64,000 nt of DNA from Azolla caroliniana. Taxonomy: Eukaryota; Polypodiophyta. Under the pieces are notes generated by a model that ran no database searches, had not been told where the DNA came from, and saw nothing but the letters and a program-made list of their open reading frames with translations. The DNA lies in assembly GCA_043228905.1 (NCBI GenBank), contig JBHGNT010000017.1:7812001-7876000 (forward strand), in the 5' to 3' direction. Numbering within the stretch: position 1 is the stretch's first letter; every line of letters starts with the position of its first letter. A program made the position numbers and the translations under genes. This document shows positions 63,239 through 64,000 of the stretch, one piece after another.

Positions 63239-63393
63239 GAAAATGCAAATAGGCTTTAGGTGTTCTCATTACATTTATATTTACAACATGCTAACGTATG
63301 AGTGTAACCATCACCCCTTTCATTCGTGTGCACAATACACCTTCTCGATTCCACGCGATTTTCACACCGTTGCCGAAAATCTTCACGACAACA

Positions 63394-64000
63394 TCTGCAC
63401 CCATCCTCATCCAAGGTTTCATCTTTCTCCGCTTCAGAGCACCTTTTTATGGGGATGTGATCAAGGAATGGCACGGTGATGTCGGGGATGCAATCTCTCA
63501 ATACCTTGTTCATTGCATTTACCATGTGGGTTACAGAGTTAGTCCCTCCTTGTGGCAAGGTACACATTCGCACAAGGCCGATAGGGGTCCGCATCGTCGT
63601 GACGTCCCTACTCTCCACGGCTAGTTGGAATTGATCATACCTCGAGTATAGATCACCAATCGAATAAATAGACCTTCCAGCGAAGGCCTCGGCGAATTCT
63701 TCAACGCTCGACCTGACCCCCGCATTTTGAATTGTCACTTGGTTAACAGGTTGTAGGTCCTAGATGAAGCGTAAGGTTCCATTCTTCTTTGGCATAGTGA
63801 ACAACCAATTCGAGTATGGGGTGCTTGATGGTTCGAGTATACCCATCTCGATCTTTTCCTTGAGTAGCTCAATCAACTTCGGGATGTTGTCAAGATTCGA
63901 ACTCTTGACATAACCATGTTGTAATCGAGTGTTATGTGTTAACCACACATCTAACATATAATCATGTATATACTTCCTCATTGTAGGTTTTAGCTAGCAT
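63394..64000 (-). pseudogene. gypsy-3 reverse transcriptase, N-terminal part
   Basis: Minus strand: EKIEMGILEPSSTPYSNWLF, MPKKNGTLRFI, a TAG at 63760-63762 (one step from Gln), then DLQPVNQVTIQNAG. IYSIGDLYSRYDQFQLAVES and the catalytic region VPFLDHIPIK follow, where the second aspartate is His. The frame continues to GCRC and is cut by element B. It probably extends beyond 64000. Confidence 0.85.

Larger units (their letters stand above)
59783..63393 (-). mobile_element. Element B: LTR-like repeats flanking one acidic repeat ORF
   Basis: A 3.6-kb insertion in the gypsy-3 RT gene. Direct repeats of about 0.72 kb (59783-60513 and 62456-63171) flank a 1.9-kb minus-strand ORF. The outer ends are TGTTGTCG and CGACAACA, a perfect 8-bp inverted pair as in LTRs. 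The right repeat continues another 222 bp to this end, while the left one joins the ORF end directly. No protease, RT or integrase is present. I found no target duplication. Confidence 0.65.
41478..64000 (-). mobile_element. Ty3/gypsy retrotransposon (gypsy-3), heavily interrupted, runs off the window
   Basis: Inferred minus-strand element: RT at 63981-63394 and 59782-59110, then an LTR at 59095-58256 continued at 41881-41478. It is interrupted by gypsy-2 in the LTR and by element B in the RT. Integrase is absent, so a deletion must lie near 59100. The left end (TGTTGGG on the plus strand) cuts the copia-3 leader. The right end is outside the window, so its TSD (expected CAAGT) cannot be checked. 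Confidence 0.6.

Noticed and set aside
59783-63393. Element B as a simple segmental duplication
   Set aside because: The inverted 8-bp ends and the placement between two halves of one RT frame fit an insertion better, although the lack of a TSD keeps some doubt.

Overview
The window is plant nuclear DNA, most likely from a vascular (probably seed) plant with a repeat-rich genome. The evidence is an intron-containing Nudix gene, an FPF1-like gene, plant-type Ty1/copia and Ty3/gypsy elements primed by initiator tRNA-Met, and AT-rich, microsatellite-rich intergenic DNA. I cannot name the species. Only two host genes are convincing; most of the rest is transposable elements, often inserted into each other. 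All coordinates and comparisons were made by eye.

Layout. 1-1954: AT-rich flank with no recognised gene. 1960-14279: a degenerate Ty3/gypsy chromovirus on the minus strand (gypsy-1), split in its integrase gene by a minus-strand Ty1/copia element (copia-1, 2907-8669). 14865-20628: a four-exon Nudix hydrolase gene (198 aa, CoA-diphosphatase type) on the plus strand. Its 4.9-kb first intron holds a LINE, the remains of a copia element, a MITE-like insertion and an LTR-like segment. 20629-27590: intergenic. 27667-28242: an intronless minus-strand FPF1-like gene (191 aa) with a His/Ser-rich insertion, flanked by microsatellites and a run of 22 G. 28243-41039: intergenic, with a LINE 3' end at about 30.3-31.0 kb and several local duplications.

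41040-64000 is best read as one stack of insertions. A copia LTR plus primer site (copia-3) is interrupted by a minus-strand gypsy (gypsy-3) that runs off the right edge. Gypsy-3's LTR holds a plus-strand gypsy (gypsy-2, 41882-58250, TSD atggg). Gypsy-2's integrase gene holds both a very recent copia (copia-2, 47188-52737, TSD caaac, LTRs identical outside a C/CT tract) and a solo LTR (53018-53740). Gypsy-3's reverse transcriptase gene holds an unrecognised element, 'element B' (59783-63393): long direct repeats flanking one acidic, Cys-bearing tandem-repeat ORF and no pol genes.

All pol genes carry lesions, many of them stop codons explained by a single C-to-T change, as expected from decay of methylated cytosine. 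The least explained coding sequences are the coiled-coil extra ORF of gypsy-2 (54602-57693) and the acidic ORF of element B.
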